From Hyphomicrobiales bacterium (GTDB lineage Bacteria > Pseudomonadota > Alphaproteobacteria > Rhizobiales > Beijerinckiaceae): a DNA stretch of 64,000 nt. The DNA is taken from contig JAIXZO010000022.1 in assembly GCA_027489535.1 (NCBI GenBank), positions 248,001 to 312,000 on the forward strand, in the 5' to 3' direction. The notes under the pieces were generated by a model, which ran no database searches, was not told the origin of the DNA, and saw only the letters and a list, made by a program, of their open reading frames with translations. Of this stretch, positions 32,508 through 40,987 are shown one piece after another. Within the stretch, counting starts at the first letter, position 1. Every line of letters starts with the position of its first letter. The position numbers and the translations under genes were made by a program.

Positions 32508-33394
32508 CGAGCCTTGTCCTCGTAGGTCTTGCCGCGTTCCAAGACGGCATCGGTGCCGAGCAGCGCGTTGATTCCGTTGAAGTCGAACATGCGGTCGCGA
32601 TGCGCGGCCGTGGTGCCGTCGCGCCGCAGCACGGCGTAGAAGTCCTGCGCGGCCTTGGCCACGGCGCGCACGACGCCGCCCGGGAAGATGACGAAGCCGA
32701 AGCCGAGGGCTTCCAGCTCGGCGGCGGGCAGGACGGGCGTCATGCCGCCCTCGACCATGTTGGCCATCAAGGGCACGCCGGTGCCGAGCGCGGCGACGAC
32801 GCGGGCGAGCTCGTCACGGGTTTTCGGCGCTTCGACGAAGAGCATGTCCGCGCCCGCTTCGGCATAGCGGCGGGCGCGCTCGACGGCGGCCTCGAAGCCC
32901 TCGACGGCGACGGCGTCGGTGCGCGCGACGATCAGCGTGGCTTCGCTGGTGCGCGCATCCACCGCCGCGCGGATCTTGCCGACCATCTCGCCGACGGAGA
33001 CGAGGCTCTTGTCAGACAGGTGACCGCAACGCTTGGGAAAGGTCTGGTCCTCGAGCTGGAGCGCCGTCGCGCCGGCGCGCTCGAACACCTTCACGGTGCG
33101 CTGGACGTTGAGCGCGTTGCCGTAGCCGGTATCCGCATCGACGACGACGGGGGTGTCGACGCGTTCGCGGATGAGGCTGAGCGTGTCGGCGACCTCGGCC
33201 ATCGACACGAGGCCGATGTCGGGCCGGCCGAGCTTGGTATAGGCGATGCCCGCGCCCGACAGATACAGCGCCTCGAAGCCCGCATCGGCGGCGATGGAGG
33301 CGGTGAGCGCGTCGTAGACGCCGGGGGCGACGACGATGGGACGGCGGGACAGGCGGAGGCGGAAATCCGCTCCGCCGGCGGGGGCGTTCGTCAT
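32504..33394 (-). CDS. Isocitrate lyase/PEP mutase-family lyase
   Basis: 296 residues with the superfamily motifs YLSGAGIAYTKLGRPDIGLVSM (about 44-65), the metal-binding DADTGYGNALNV (about 84-95), the catalytic-loop KRCGHL (Cys about 126) and IVARTDA (about 155). KRCGH is the lyase signature, so C-C cleavage of a 2-hydroxy-alkylsuccinate type acid (2-methylisocitrate or 2,3-dimethylmalate lyase-like) is more likely than phosphonate chemistry. ATG 33394 was chosen because upstream residues do not match the family. It sits between livF (4-base gap) and hyuB (ATGA overlap). With the divergent LeuCD homologues it could form a hydration-then-cleavage pair. Confidence 0.88.
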   Translation of the reverse strand: MTNAPAGGADFRLRLSRRPIVVAPGVYDALTASIAADAGFEALYLSGAGIAYTKLGRPDIGLVSMAEVADTLSLIRERVDTPVVVDADTGYGNALNVQRTVKVFERAGATALQLEDQTFPKRCGHLSDKSLVSVGEMVGKIRAAVDARTSEATLIVARTDAVAVEGFEAAVERARRYAEAGADMLFVEAPKTRDELARVVAALGTGVPLMANMVEGGMTPVLPAAELEALGFGFVIFPGGVVRAVAKAAQDFYAVLRRDGTTAAHRDRMFDFNGINALLGTDAVLERGKTYEDKAR

Positions 33395-33398
33395 GAGG

Positions 33399-34112
33399 TC
33401 ACATCCCCAGATAGGTTTTTTCGAGGTCGGGATTCGCGGCGAGCTCGGCGCCGGTACCCGACAGGACGAAGGCGCCGTTTTCGAGCACATAGGCGCGGTG
33501 CGCGAGATCGAGCGACTGCATCACGTTCTGCTCGACGAGCAGGATCGCGAGGCCCTCGGCGTTGAGCGTCTTCACCAGCCCGAACATCTCCTCCACCAGA
33601 AGCGGCGAGAGGCCGAGCGAGGGCTCGTCGAGGATCAGAAGGCGCGGCTCGCCCATCAGGCCGCGGCCGATGGCGAGCATCTGCTGCTCCCCGCCCGACA
33701 ACGTGCCCGCATGCTGGTTCGTGCGTTCGAGAAGGCGCGGAAAGGTGGCGAAGACGCGTTCGAGATTGCGCGCGCGGCGGGCCTTGGCCCGGCGGTAGCT
33801 GCCGAGTTCGAGATTTTCGAGGACGCTCATGTCCGGGAAGATCTTTCGGCCTTCGGGCACGTGGATCAGTCCGGCCTCGACGATGGCGGCGGGCGAAGCG
33901 GCCTGAATGTCGGCCCCGTCGAAGCGGATGACGCCCGCGCGGGGACGGAGCACGCCGGACAGCGTCTTGTTGAGCGTGGTCTTGCCGACGCCGTTGGAGC
34001 CCAGAACGGCGACGATCTCGCCGGGGGAGACCTGCATGTCGAGGCCGCGCAGCACGTCGACGCCGCCATAGCCGGCGACGAGACCGGAAATCGAAAGGAT
34101 CGGATCAGCCAC
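33399..34112 (-). CDS. livF: Branched-chain amino acid-type ABC transporter ATPase LivF
   Basis: 237 residues: Walker A GSNGVGKTTL (about 37-46), signature LSGGEQQMLAIGRGL (about 138-152), Walker B LLILDEPSLGLSP (about 160-172) and H-loop VEQN. VPEGRKIFPDMSVLENLELG is characteristic of LivF. Its start overlaps livG by 8 bases. It belongs to the five-component Liv system of this operon. Substrates of the HAAT family extend from branched amino acids to amides, urea and aromatic acids. Confidence 0.94.
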   Translation of the reverse strand: MADPILSISGLVAGYGGVDVLRGLDMQVSPGEIVAVLGSNGVGKTTLNKTLSGVLRPRAGVIRFDGADIQAASPAAIVEAGLIHVPEGRKIFPDMSVLENLELGSYRRAKARRARNLERVFATFPRLLERTNQHAGTLSGGEQQMLAIGRGLMGEPRLLILDEPSLGLSPLLVEEMFGLVKTLNAEGLAILLVEQNVMQSLDLAHRAYVLENGAFVLSGTGAELAANPDLEKTYLGM

Positions 34113-34869
34113 GGGCGGCCTCCTCGCGGGCGGCGATGCGGGCGGCGGCCCCGTGACCGAGATAGGCCTCGACGACCTTCGGGTCGCGCGTGACCTCCCT
34201 CGGGGCGCCGGCGGCGATGATGCGGCCCTGCGCCAGCACGTAGATGTCCTCGCACAGGCTCATCACCGCCTGCATGACGTGCTCGACCATCACGATGGTG
34301 ACGCCCGCGTCGCGGATGGCGTGGATCACGGGCACGACGTCGCGCACCTCGGACGGGTTGAGGCCGGCCAGCACCTCGTCGAGCAGCAGCAGCTTTGGAT
34401 CGGTTGCGAGCGCGCGGGCGAGTTCGAGACGCTTGCGGCCGGAGACCGTGAGATCGGATGCCGGACGATGCAGCATGTCGCCCAAGCCGACGAGCGCGGC
34501 GACCTCGTCGGCCTTGGCCAGAGCCTCAGCCCGAGCCGAGCGGCGCAGGTGCGCGCCGACCGCGATGTTGTCGCGCACCGACAATCCCGCGAAGGGCTGG
34601 ACGATCTGGAACGTGCGCGCGATGCCCGCGACGGCGCGGCGATGCGGCGGCAGCCCGCCGACGTCCGCACCCTCGAACATGATGCGTCCCGCGGTGGGGA
34701 CGATGAAGCCGGAGATCATGGCGAACAGCGTGGTCTTTCCCGCGCCGTTGGGGCCGATGAGACCGGTGATGCGGCCCCGGCGCGCGACGAGCGAGGCGTC
34801 GTCGACGGCGAGAAGGCCGCCGAAGCGCTTGGAGGCGTGCTCGACCGAGAGGATCGCGTCGGCGCTCAT
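34105..34869 (-). CDS. livG: Branched-chain amino acid-type ABC transporter ATPase LivG
   Basis: 254 residues: Walker A GPNGAGKTTLF (about 38-48), GIARTFQIVQPFAGLSVRDNI Q-loop region, Walker B KLLLLDEVLAGLNPSE (about 158-173) and VEHVM. The ABC signature is the variant TVSGRKRLELARAL instead of LSGGQ, as occurs in part of the LivG family. ATG 34869 overlaps the LivM stop; the longer frame to 35700 is out-of-frame LivM. It pairs with LivF to drive LivHM. Confidence 0.93.
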   Translation of the reverse strand: MSADAILSVEHASKRFGGLLAVDDASLVARRGRITGLIGPNGAGKTTLFAMISGFIVPTAGRIMFEGADVGGLPPHRRAVAGIARTFQIVQPFAGLSVRDNIAVGAHLRRSARAEALAKADEVAALVGLGDMLHRPASDLTVSGRKRLELARALATDPKLLLLDEVLAGLNPSEVRDVVPVIHAIRDAGVTIVMVEHVMQAVMSLCEDIYVLAQGRIIAAGAPREVTRDPKVVEAYLGHGAAARIAAREEAARG

Positions 34870-35834
34870 GCCCGGCTCCCGAAAAGGCGGGCGCGCGCCT
34901 TGGTCAGCAGCCCGATGATGCCGTCGCGGGCGAAGGCGACCATGACGACCAGCAAGGTGCCGTAAAGCGCGAGGTCGATGCCGGGAACGCGGCCGGCGAC
35001 CGCGCGGGTGATCTCGGCGACGAAATGCAGCCCGAGGGCGCCGATGACGGGACCGAACACCGTGCCGAGCCCGCCGATGATGGGCGCGAGCAGCGCCTCG
35101 ACCGAAATCCACGGCCCGAAGGCGATGTTCGCGTCGAGGAAGAGGAAATACTGGGCGTAGAACGCGCCGGAGATCGCGGTGATCGCGGCGGACAAGGTGA
35201 TCGCCTTGAGCTTGACGGAGAAGGTGTCGACGCCGAGCGCCTTGGCGGCGTCCTCGTTCTCGCGGATCGCGACGAGCCATGCGCCGAAGCGCGAACGTTC
35301 CACACTTCTGTTGATCAACATGACCGCGACGACGAGGCCCAGCGCGATCCAGAAATAGACCGCACGGCTCGCGAATTGGAACGTCTCGGCCCGCACGTCC
35401 AGCTTGATGAGCACGCCCGCCGCACCGCCCGTGAAGGGCCATGCATTGGCGAGAATGCGGAAGACCTCCGCGAAGGCCAGCGTGACGAGCGCGAAATAGG
35501 ACCCGCGGAGGCCGGAGCGGAAGCTGAGATAGCCGATCGCCAAGCCAGCCGCCGAGCCGAGCGCGACGGCGGCGGCGAAGGCGGCATAGGCGTTGACGCC
35601 GAAACGCGTCTGCAGCAGCGCGGTGCCGTAGGCCCCCATGCCGAAAAAGGCGGCGTGGCCGAACGAAAACTGGCCGCCGTAGCCGCCCAGGATGTTCCAC
35701 CCCTGCGCCGCGAGCGCGATGACGAGGGCGAGCACCATGGCGTTGAGCAGCGTGTTGGACGCGGCGAAGAAGGGCATGGAGGCGAGAGCGGCCCCGAGCA
35801 GCAGAATGGGGCCGTAGGCGCGGAGGGGACTCAT
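34866..35834 (-). CDS. livM: Branched-chain amino acid-type ABC transporter permease LivM
   Basis: 322 residues with about nine hydrophobic segments. The segments AAQGWNILGGYGGQFSFGHAAFFGMGAYGTALL (about 42-74) and the loop AIRENEDAAKALGVDTFSVKLKAITLSAAITAISGAFYAQY (about 185-225) are LivM signatures, the latter containing the ATPase-coupling helix. It overlaps both livG and livH by ATGA. The transmembrane pore is shared with LivH. Confidence 0.94.
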   Translation of the reverse strand: MSPLRAYGPILLLGAALASMPFFAASNTLLNAMVLALVIALAAQGWNILGGYGGQFSFGHAAFFGMGAYGTALLQTRFGVNAYAAFAAAVALGSAAGLAIGYLSFRSGLRGSYFALVTLAFAEVFRILANAWPFTGGAAGVLIKLDVRAETFQFASRAVYFWIALGLVVAVMLINRSVERSRFGAWLVAIRENEDAAKALGVDTFSVKLKAITLSAAITAISGAFYAQYFLFLDANIAFGPWISVEALLAPIIGGLGTVFGPVIGALGLHFVAEITRAVAGRVPGIDLALYGTLLVVMVAFARDGIIGLLTKARARLFGSRA

Positions 35835-36700
35835 GCGCGCGCTCCGAACAGACCCGTGGGCCGCACCAGCAGCACGAGGATGAAGATCAGGAAGATGCCG
35901 ATCTGGCCGAGGCTCTCGCCGAGGAACAGGCCGGACAGGCTTTCGACGACGCCGATGAACAGCCCTCCCAGTAGCGCGCCGGGCACCGAGCCCATGCCGC
36001 CGAGAACGACGATGGTGAAGGCGACGAGGACATAGGCGTTGCCGACGCGCGGATGCACGTAGAACGTCGGCAGCAGCAGGCAGGCCGCGACCGCGAGACA
36101 GGCCGCGCCGAGGCCGAAGGTGACGGCGTAGACATGCGCCACGTCGATGCCGACGAGCGATGCGCCGAGCTTTTCCTTGGCGACCGCGCGGATCGCCTTG
36201 CCGGTATCCGTCTTGGCGAGGATGAGCCAGAGGATCGCGGCCGCCGCGCAGGACGCGGCGAAGGCCACGACGCGCGGCACGGAGAGGAAGGTGAAGCCCA
36301 GATCGATGACGGAGAAGCCGTAGGGCACGTCGATGGACCGCGTATCGGAGCGGAATGCGGCGAGCAGCAGGTTCTCGATGACGATGGACAGACCCAAGGT
36401 GACGAGGAGGATGTTGCGGTCCTCGCCGTGGCTCGACGGGCCGATGACGAAGCGCTGCAGCGCGTAGCCCAGCGCGAAGAAGATCGGCGCCAGCGCGAAG
36501 ACGGCGACATACGGATCGATGCCGATCTTCCAGGCGAAGAAGGCCGCGAACATCGCCGCCGTAAGGATCGCGCCATGGGCGAAGTTGATGATGTGCAGCA
36601 CGCCGTAGACGAGCGTCAGGCCTACGGCGGTCAACGCATAGACCGCGCCCGTCATGAGGCCGTTCAGAACGGCGGCGAGGATGATGTCGGGCGCGAACAT
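35831..36700 (-). CDS. livH: Branched-chain amino acid-type ABC transporter permease LivH
   Basis: 289 residues from ATG 36700 (FAPDIILAAVLNGLMTGAVYALTAVGLTLVYGVLHIINFAHGAIL). The LivH landmarks continue with KTDTGKAIRAVAKEKLGASLVGIDV (coupling helix) and VLGGMGSVPGALLGGLFIGVVE. An in-frame ATG at 36727 would add nine residues, but it lies only a few bases from the strong hairpin at 36731-36757, which would bury a ribosome-binding site, so I prefer 36700. Eight hydrophobic segments are seen. It overlaps livM by ATGA. Confidence 0.92.
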   Translation of the reverse strand: MFAPDIILAAVLNGLMTGAVYALTAVGLTLVYGVLHIINFAHGAILTAAMFAAFFAWKIGIDPYVAVFALAPIFFALGYALQRFVIGPSSHGEDRNILLVTLGLSIVIENLLLAAFRSDTRSIDVPYGFSVIDLGFTFLSVPRVVAFAASCAAAAILWLILAKTDTGKAIRAVAKEKLGASLVGIDVAHVYAVTFGLGAACLAVAACLLLPTFYVHPRVGNAYVLVAFTIVVLGGMGSVPGALLGGLFIGVVESLSGLFLGESLGQIGIFLIFILVLLVRPTGLFGARA

Positions 36701-36730
36701 GCGGTTCCGGTGTTGGAGAAGCGGCATTGC

Positions 36731-36757
36731 GCCGTCGCGGGGCGGGCCCGCGACGGC
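36731..36757 (-). promoter_or_regulatory. Intercistronic hairpin between livK and livH
   Basis: GCCGTCGCGG (36731-36740) and CCGCGACGGC (36748-36757) form a perfect 10-bp stem with a 7-base loop, 10 bases after the livK stop. No T-tract follows. Such hairpins after binding-protein genes commonly protect the upstream mRNA or partly terminate, so that the receptor exceeds the membrane parts. Confidence 0.65.
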
Positions 36758-36767
36758 GTGGTCGTGC

Positions 36768-37985
36768 TTACGCCGGGACCGGGTAGATCGCCTTGGCGTC
36801 GGCGAAGGCGTCCGGGTAGATGACCTTGATGTCGCCCTTCTGCACCTGCGTATTCACCGGCGCGGCGCCGGTGTTCTGGCCGTTGACGAACTTGGTCGGG
36901 CCGTAGGGCATGATGTGCTTGTCGAAGGTTGAGGTCTCGAGCGCGGCGATGATCTTGGCGCGGTCGGGAGATGCGGCGCGCTCGATGGCGTCGGCGAGCA
37001 GCAGGACGCCGGAATAGTTCAGGGCGACGTTGTAGGTGAAGAACTTGCCCTGAGCGTCCAGCTCCTTCTTGATCGCCAGCGCGGTCGCGTTGCGCGGATC
37101 GTACCAGTGATTGCAGTCCATCACGTTCTCGGCCGCTTCCGGGAATTCCTTGACGAAGCGGTAGTTCGAGGCCGCGCCGTTGAGGATGGCGTAGATGCCC
37201 TTCGGCTTGATGCGCTGCTGCTGCATGGTGCGGGCGAGCAGCACGAACTCGCCGTAATAGCTCGACGGGATCACGAGATCCGGGTTCTTGGCGCGGATCT
37301 GGAGCGCGATGTTGGACATGTCGCGCGCCGGCGTCGGGTGCGAGAGCGTGTCGAGAACTTCGAAGCCGCGCTTCGGCAGTTCAGCCTGCAGGAGCTTGGC
37401 GAGACCCGAGCCGAACAGGCCGTCCTCATGCACCAGAACGACGGTCTTGGCGGGCTTGCCGGCCGCGTCGTTGATCTTGACGAGGTTTTCGAGAGCCTGC
37501 GCCGTCACGATGCCGAAGCCCGGGGCGAAGCGGAAGGTGTTCTTGAGGCCGCGATTGACGATCTGGTCGGACACGCCGACATCGACGATGTAGGGCAGGT
37601 CGTAGCGCGACGCCGCCTGCGTGGCCGCGAGGCAGATGGGGCTGGCGAAGCCGCCGACGATGGCGGAAACGTTCTCGCCCGCAAGACGCTCGACCTCGGA
37701 GGTGCCGCCCTCGGGCGTGGAGCGCACGTCGCCGAACGCCATTTCGAGCTTCGCGCCGCCGAGCGACTTGATGCCGCCGGCCGCATTGATCGCCTTGATG
37801 GCCATTTCCGCGCCGATGAGGCCCTGCTGGCCGTCGAAGGCGAGAGCGCCGGTGACCGGCTGCAGGATGCCGATCTTCACGGGCGCGGGCTGCGCGCGCA
37901 GGTAAGCGGGCATGGCGACGACGCCGGCTGCGGCGACGCCCGCCTTCAGAACGGATCGGCGAGAAAGAGTCGTGTCGATGGTCAT
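36768..37985 (-). CDS. Branched-chain amino acid-type ABC transporter substrate-binding protein (LivK-like)
   Basis: A 405-residue periplasmic type I binding protein. Its N-terminus contains SRRSVLK, a near-perfect twin-arginine motif, followed by a hydrophobic stretch ending YLRAQP. VKIGILQPVTGALAFDGQQGLIGAEMAIKAINAAGGI (about 35-70) and the IVGGFASPICLAATQAASRYDLPYIVDVG segment are typical of Peripla_BP_6. ATG 37985 has GGGGAG upstream; the frame begins upstream at 38006 but without such a site. It follows the GntR gene by 17 bases. The ligand is unknown; the linked hydantoinase suggests a cyclic or linear amide rather than leucine. Confidence 0.93.
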   Translation of the reverse strand: MTIDTTLSRRSVLKAGVAAAGVVAMPAYLRAQPAPVKIGILQPVTGALAFDGQQGLIGAEMAIKAINAAGGIKSLGGAKLEMAFGDVRSTPEGGTSEVERLAGENVSAIVGGFASPICLAATQAASRYDLPYIVDVGVSDQIVNRGLKNTFRFAPGFGIVTAQALENLVKINDAAGKPAKTVVLVHEDGLFGSGLAKLLQAELPKRGFEVLDTLSHPTPARDMSNIALQIRAKNPDLVIPSSYYGEFVLLARTMQQQRIKPKGIYAILNGAASNYRFVKEFPEAAENVMDCNHWYDPRNATALAIKKELDAQGKFFTYNVALNYSGVLLLADAIERAASPDRAKIIAALETSTFDKHIMPYGPTKFVNGQNTGAAPVNTQVQKGDIKVIYPDAFADAKAIYPVPA

Positions 37986-38002
37986 GGTCGGTCTCCCCTT
38001 TT

Positions 38003-38812
38003 TCATCTTCCGGGCCGCTCGGCGGTTCCGGTTCGTGTCGCCGTGGCGACTGTCCCCGCCGCGGGCGACCAGCGCCGCCCGTTGCGATCCTGCGTCCGCA
38101 CGAGATCCATGCGGAATGCGTAGCGGTCCGGCCGGTACAGCGCGGACAGATGTTCGATGCCCGCGCCGCCGCGGTCATAGACGGTGCGGCTGAGCGCGAT
38201 CAGCGCCGAGCCGGTTTCCACGCCGAGCGCTTCGGCCACGTCGGGCGCGGCGAGCTGCGCGCCGATCTCCTGCGCCGCGCTCTCCACTTCGACGCCGGAA
38301 CGTTCGAGCAGGGACAGCAAGGGCCGCGATGCGAGATCGGCTTCGGAATAGGTGCGGCCGATGGGCTCGGGCACGAAGGTGGTGAGGAAGGAGAAGGGCG
38401 CGTCGTCCACGTAGCGCACGCGGACCGAACGCTGCACGCGCTCCCCGGCGGGAAGGCCGAGGGCCGCCGCGACGGCCTCGGGCGCGGGCTCATAGGCGAA
38501 GGCGAGAAGCCGGACCTTGGTGGAGCTGCCCATGGCCATGAGATTGGCCAGCGCATCGGACAAGTCCGCCACGATGGGACGCGGCCGCCCGGAATCGCTG
38601 AGGAAGGTGCCCGCGCCGCGGCGGCGCGTGATCAGACCTTCATTTTCGAGCGCCGCGAGGGCCCGGCGGACGGTGACGCGCGACACGCCGTGCTCGGCGG
38701 ACAGGGCCTGTTCGGTAGGGAGAGCGCCGGAGCCTTCGAAATGACCGCCGGCAATCCGGTCGCGAAGCACCAGATAGACCTGACGGGCTTTGGAGCTCTC
38801 GGCGACGGTCAT
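38003..38812 (-). CDS. GntR-family regulator with UTRA domain (HutC subfamily)
   Basis: 269 residues. An N-terminal winged helix covers about 8-75 (ARQVYLVLRDRIAGGHFEGSGALPTEQALSAEHGVSRVTVRRALAALENEGLITRRRGAGTFL), followed by a UTRA effector domain (about 90-240; VRYVDDAPFSFLTTFVPEPIGRTY, LLERSGVEVESAAQEIGA, ALIALSRTVYD). This is the HutC layout, whose ligands are small acids or sugars related to the regulated pathway. It is the first gene of the Liv/Hyu operon and is divergent from leuC. A dyad in the shared 87-base region is the probable operator, so it likely controls both directions including itself. Confidence 0.93.
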   Translation of the reverse strand: MTVAESSKARQVYLVLRDRIAGGHFEGSGALPTEQALSAEHGVSRVTVRRALAALENEGLITRRRGAGTFLSDSGRPRPIVADLSDALANLMAMGSSTKVRLLAFAYEPAPEAVAAALGLPAGERVQRSVRVRYVDDAPFSFLTTFVPEPIGRTYSEADLASRPLLSLLERSGVEVESAAQEIGAQLAAPDVAEALGVETGSALIALSRTVYDRGGAGIEHLSALYRPDRYAFRMDLVRTQDRNGRRWSPAAGTVATATRTGTAERPGR

Positions 38813-38849
38813 GCTCTCTCCGCGCCATTGACCGGCGAAACGAACTTAT

Positions 38850-38873
38850 ATTTGTCTATGCTAGAATACAAAT
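38850..38873. promoter_or_regulatory. Probable GntR operator, ATTTGT-N12-ACAAAT
   Basis: ATTTGT (38850-38855) and ACAAAT (38868-38873) form an exact inverted repeat around TCTA..TAGA-like bases in the 87-bp GntR/leuC divergent region, the only AT-rich stretch there. It overlaps the predicted -10 (TAGCAT, minus strand 38863-38858), whose -35 is TTGACC at 38885-38880 with 16-base spacing. A mirrored TTGACC lies at 38828-38833. Binding would repress the GntR operon and probably leuC. Confidence 0.6.
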
Positions 38874-38899
38874 TGCTCCGGTCAAGGGGAGGTCCGTCG

Positions 38900-40309
38900 A
38901 TGAGTTATGGTTCGCGCACGATCATCGACAAGATTTGGGACGCGCATGTCGTCGCGACGCGCGAAGACGGGCAAAGCCTGATCTGGGTCGACCGGCATCT
39001 GCTGCACGAAGGCTCGTTCCACGCCTTCGACCAGCTGCGCCGCCGCGGCGCACGCATCGCCCGGCCGGACCTGACCTTCGGCGTGGCCGACCATTACGTG
39101 CCGACCCGCAACCGCGGTTCCATCGCCCCCGAAATCCGCCGCATGGTGGAGCAGTTGGAGGAGAACGCCCGCGAGCACGGGGTGACGCTGTTCGGCCTCG
39201 ACGATCCGCGCCAAGGCATCGTGCACGTCACCGTTCCCGCGCAGGGCCTGACGTTGCCGGGCAACGTGATGGTGTGCGGCGACAGCCATACCTCCACGCA
39301 TGGCGCGTTCGGGGCCTACGCCTTCGGGATCGGCGCGTCGGAAGTCGCGCATGTGATGATGACGCAGACGATCTGGCAGAAGCGGCCGAAGCGGATGCGC
39401 GTGCGGGTGGACGGCGCGCTGCCGCCCGGCTCCACCGCCAAGGACGTGGCGCTGACGTTGATCGCCCGCATCGGCGCGGACGGGGCGCAGGGCCATGCCG
39501 TCGAATATGCCGGATCGGTGATCCGGGGGCTGTCGATGGAGGGGCGGCTGACGCTGTGCAATCTCTCGATCGAGTCCGGCGGCCGGCTGGGCCTGATCGC
39601 GCCGGACGACACGACCTTCGCTTATCTCGATGGCCGCCCCTATGCGCCGAAGGGCGACGCCTTCGCGCGCGCCGTCGAGGACTGGCGGGCGCTCGCCTCG
39701 GACGACGATGCGGCCTTCGACCGCGAGATCGTAATGGAAGGATCGGACATCGTGCCGACGGTGACGTGGGGGACGAGCCCGGAACACGCCCTGCCGATCG
39801 ACGCGCGGGTGCCCGACCCGGACCTGATCGACGACCCGGCCAAGGCGCAGACGGTGCGCGACGCGCTCGCCTATATGGGCATCGCGCCCGGTACGGCCCT
39901 CGGCGACATCCGGGTGGACCGGGTGTTCATCGGCTCCTGCACCAACAGCCGCATCGAGGATCTGCGCGAGGCGGCCGCGGTGCTGGCGGACCGCAGGGCC
40001 GTGGTGCCCGGCCTCGTCTCCCCCGGTTCGGCCGCCGTGAAGCGGCAGGCGGAAGAAGAAGGGCTCGACCGCATCTTCCGCGACGCGGGGCTCGAATGGG
40101 CGGATTCGGGATGCTCGATGTGCGTGGGCATGAACGGCGACATCGTGCCGCCGGGCGAACGCTGCGCATCGACCACCAACCGCAATTTCAAGGGGCGGCA
40201 GGGGCCCGGCGCGCGCACCCATCTGATGTCGCCCGCGATGGCGGCGGCGGCCGCCGTGACGGGCCGGCTCGCCGACATGCGCCCGCTGATCGCCGGGAGG
40301 ACGAAATGA
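38900..40309 (+). CDS. leuC: LeuC-like hydro-lyase, large subunit (aconitase superfamily)
   Basis: 469 residues, the size of isopropylmalate isomerase large subunit. The Fe-S cluster cysteines are in VFIGSCTNSR (about 343-352) and DSGCSMCVGMNGD (about 404-416), with CGDSHTSTHGAFGAYAFGIGASEV (about 124-147) lining the active site. ATG 38900 is preceded by AGGGGAGG. It overlaps leuD by ATGA. The sequence alone reads as LeuC; its position divergent from a catabolic GntR operon suggests instead a paralogue that hydrates or isomerises another dicarboxylate (maleate, citraconate or dimethylmaleate type). I keep the family name and leave the substrate open. Confidence 0.9.
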   Translation: MSYGSRTIIDKIWDAHVVATREDGQSLIWVDRHLLHEGSFHAFDQLRRRGARIARPDLTFGVADHYVPTRNRGSIAPEIRRMVEQLEENAREHGVTLFGLDDPRQGIVHVTVPAQGLTLPGNVMVCGDSHTSTHGAFGAYAFGIGASEVAHVMMTQTIWQKRPKRMRVRVDGALPPGSTAKDVALTLIARIGADGAQGHAVEYAGSVIRGLSMEGRLTLCNLSIESGGRLGLIAPDDTTFAYLDGRPYAPKGDAFARAVEDWRALASDDDAAFDREIVMEGSDIVPTVTWGTSPEHALPIDARVPDPDLIDDPAKAQTVRDALAYMGIAPGTALGDIRVDRVFIGSCTNSRIEDLREAAAVLADRRAVVPGLVSPGSAAVKRQAEEEGLDRIFRDAGLEWADSGCSMCVGMNGDIVPPGERCASTTNRNFKGRQGPGARTHLMSPAMAAAAAVTGRLADMRPLIAGRTK

Positions 40310-40911
40310 CGCCGTTCACGACGCTGGAAAGCCCGGCCTGCCCTTTGCCGCTGGCCAATGTCGACACCGACCAGATCATCCCGGCGCGCTTCATGAAGCG
40401 GCCCCGCAGCGAAGGGTACGGCGCGTTTCTGATGCATGATTTGCGCGGCGAGCCGGGCAATGCGGCCGCCGTGCTGGACGATGCGGCGTTCGAGGGGGCG
40501 CAGGTGCTGATCGCGCGGCGCAATTTCGGCTCCGGCTCCTCGCGCGAGGCCGCCGTGTATGCTTTGGCGGATTACGGGTTTCGCTGCATCGCGGCGCCGA
40601 GTTTCGGGGACATCTTCGCATCGAACGCCGTGAAGAACGGCGTCGTGCCCGCGCGCATTTCGGAAGCCGATGCCGAGGCGCTGCTGAGCGACCCCGGCGT
40701 GCTCGCGGGCGGCCGCATCGTGGTGGACCTGCCCGCGCAGCTCCTCCGCGTCGGCAACAAGCAGTTCGCCTTCGAAATCGAACCGGTATGGAAGACGCAA
40801 CTCGTGAACGGCTGGGACGACATCGACATGACGCGGAGCTACGCCGCCGCCATCGACGACTTCGCGGCGGCGGATTCGAAGCGCCGACCCTGGGCCGTTC
40901 CTGCCGCCTGA
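40306..40911 (+). CDS. leuD: LeuD-like hydro-lyase, small subunit
   Basis: 201 residues, the swivelling domain of the LeuCD pair. NVDTDQIIPARFMKRP (about 18-33) and RRNFGSGSSREAAVYALADYGFRCIAAPSFGDIFASNAVKNGVVP (about 71-115) are the conserved substrate-recognition segments. It starts inside the leuC stop (ATGA). As in leuC, the family is clear but the substrate may not be isopropylmalate. The gene ends 98 bases before the LacI regulator, without a recognisable terminator between. Confidence 0.9.
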   Translation: MTPFTTLESPACPLPLANVDTDQIIPARFMKRPRSEGYGAFLMHDLRGEPGNAAAVLDDAAFEGAQVLIARRNFGSGSSREAAVYALADYGFRCIAAPSFGDIFASNAVKNGVVPARISEADAEALLSDPGVLAGGRIVVDLPAQLLRVGNKQFAFEIEPVWKTQLVNGWDDIDMTRSYAAAIDDFAAADSKRRPWAVPAA

Positions 40912-40987
40912 CGTTCGTGTCATCATAGGTTGCGCCGACGTCGGAAGGATGCCGGGAAAGCCGCTCCAGAGAGCATTGACGAAACCT

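Noticed and set aside
28693-32550. 1285-residue frame that could be read as a giant hydantoinase fusion
   Set aside because: Only its C-terminal 686 residues are HyuA; the upstream part is an out-of-frame reading of hyuB, which has its own intact frame and ATGA overlap.
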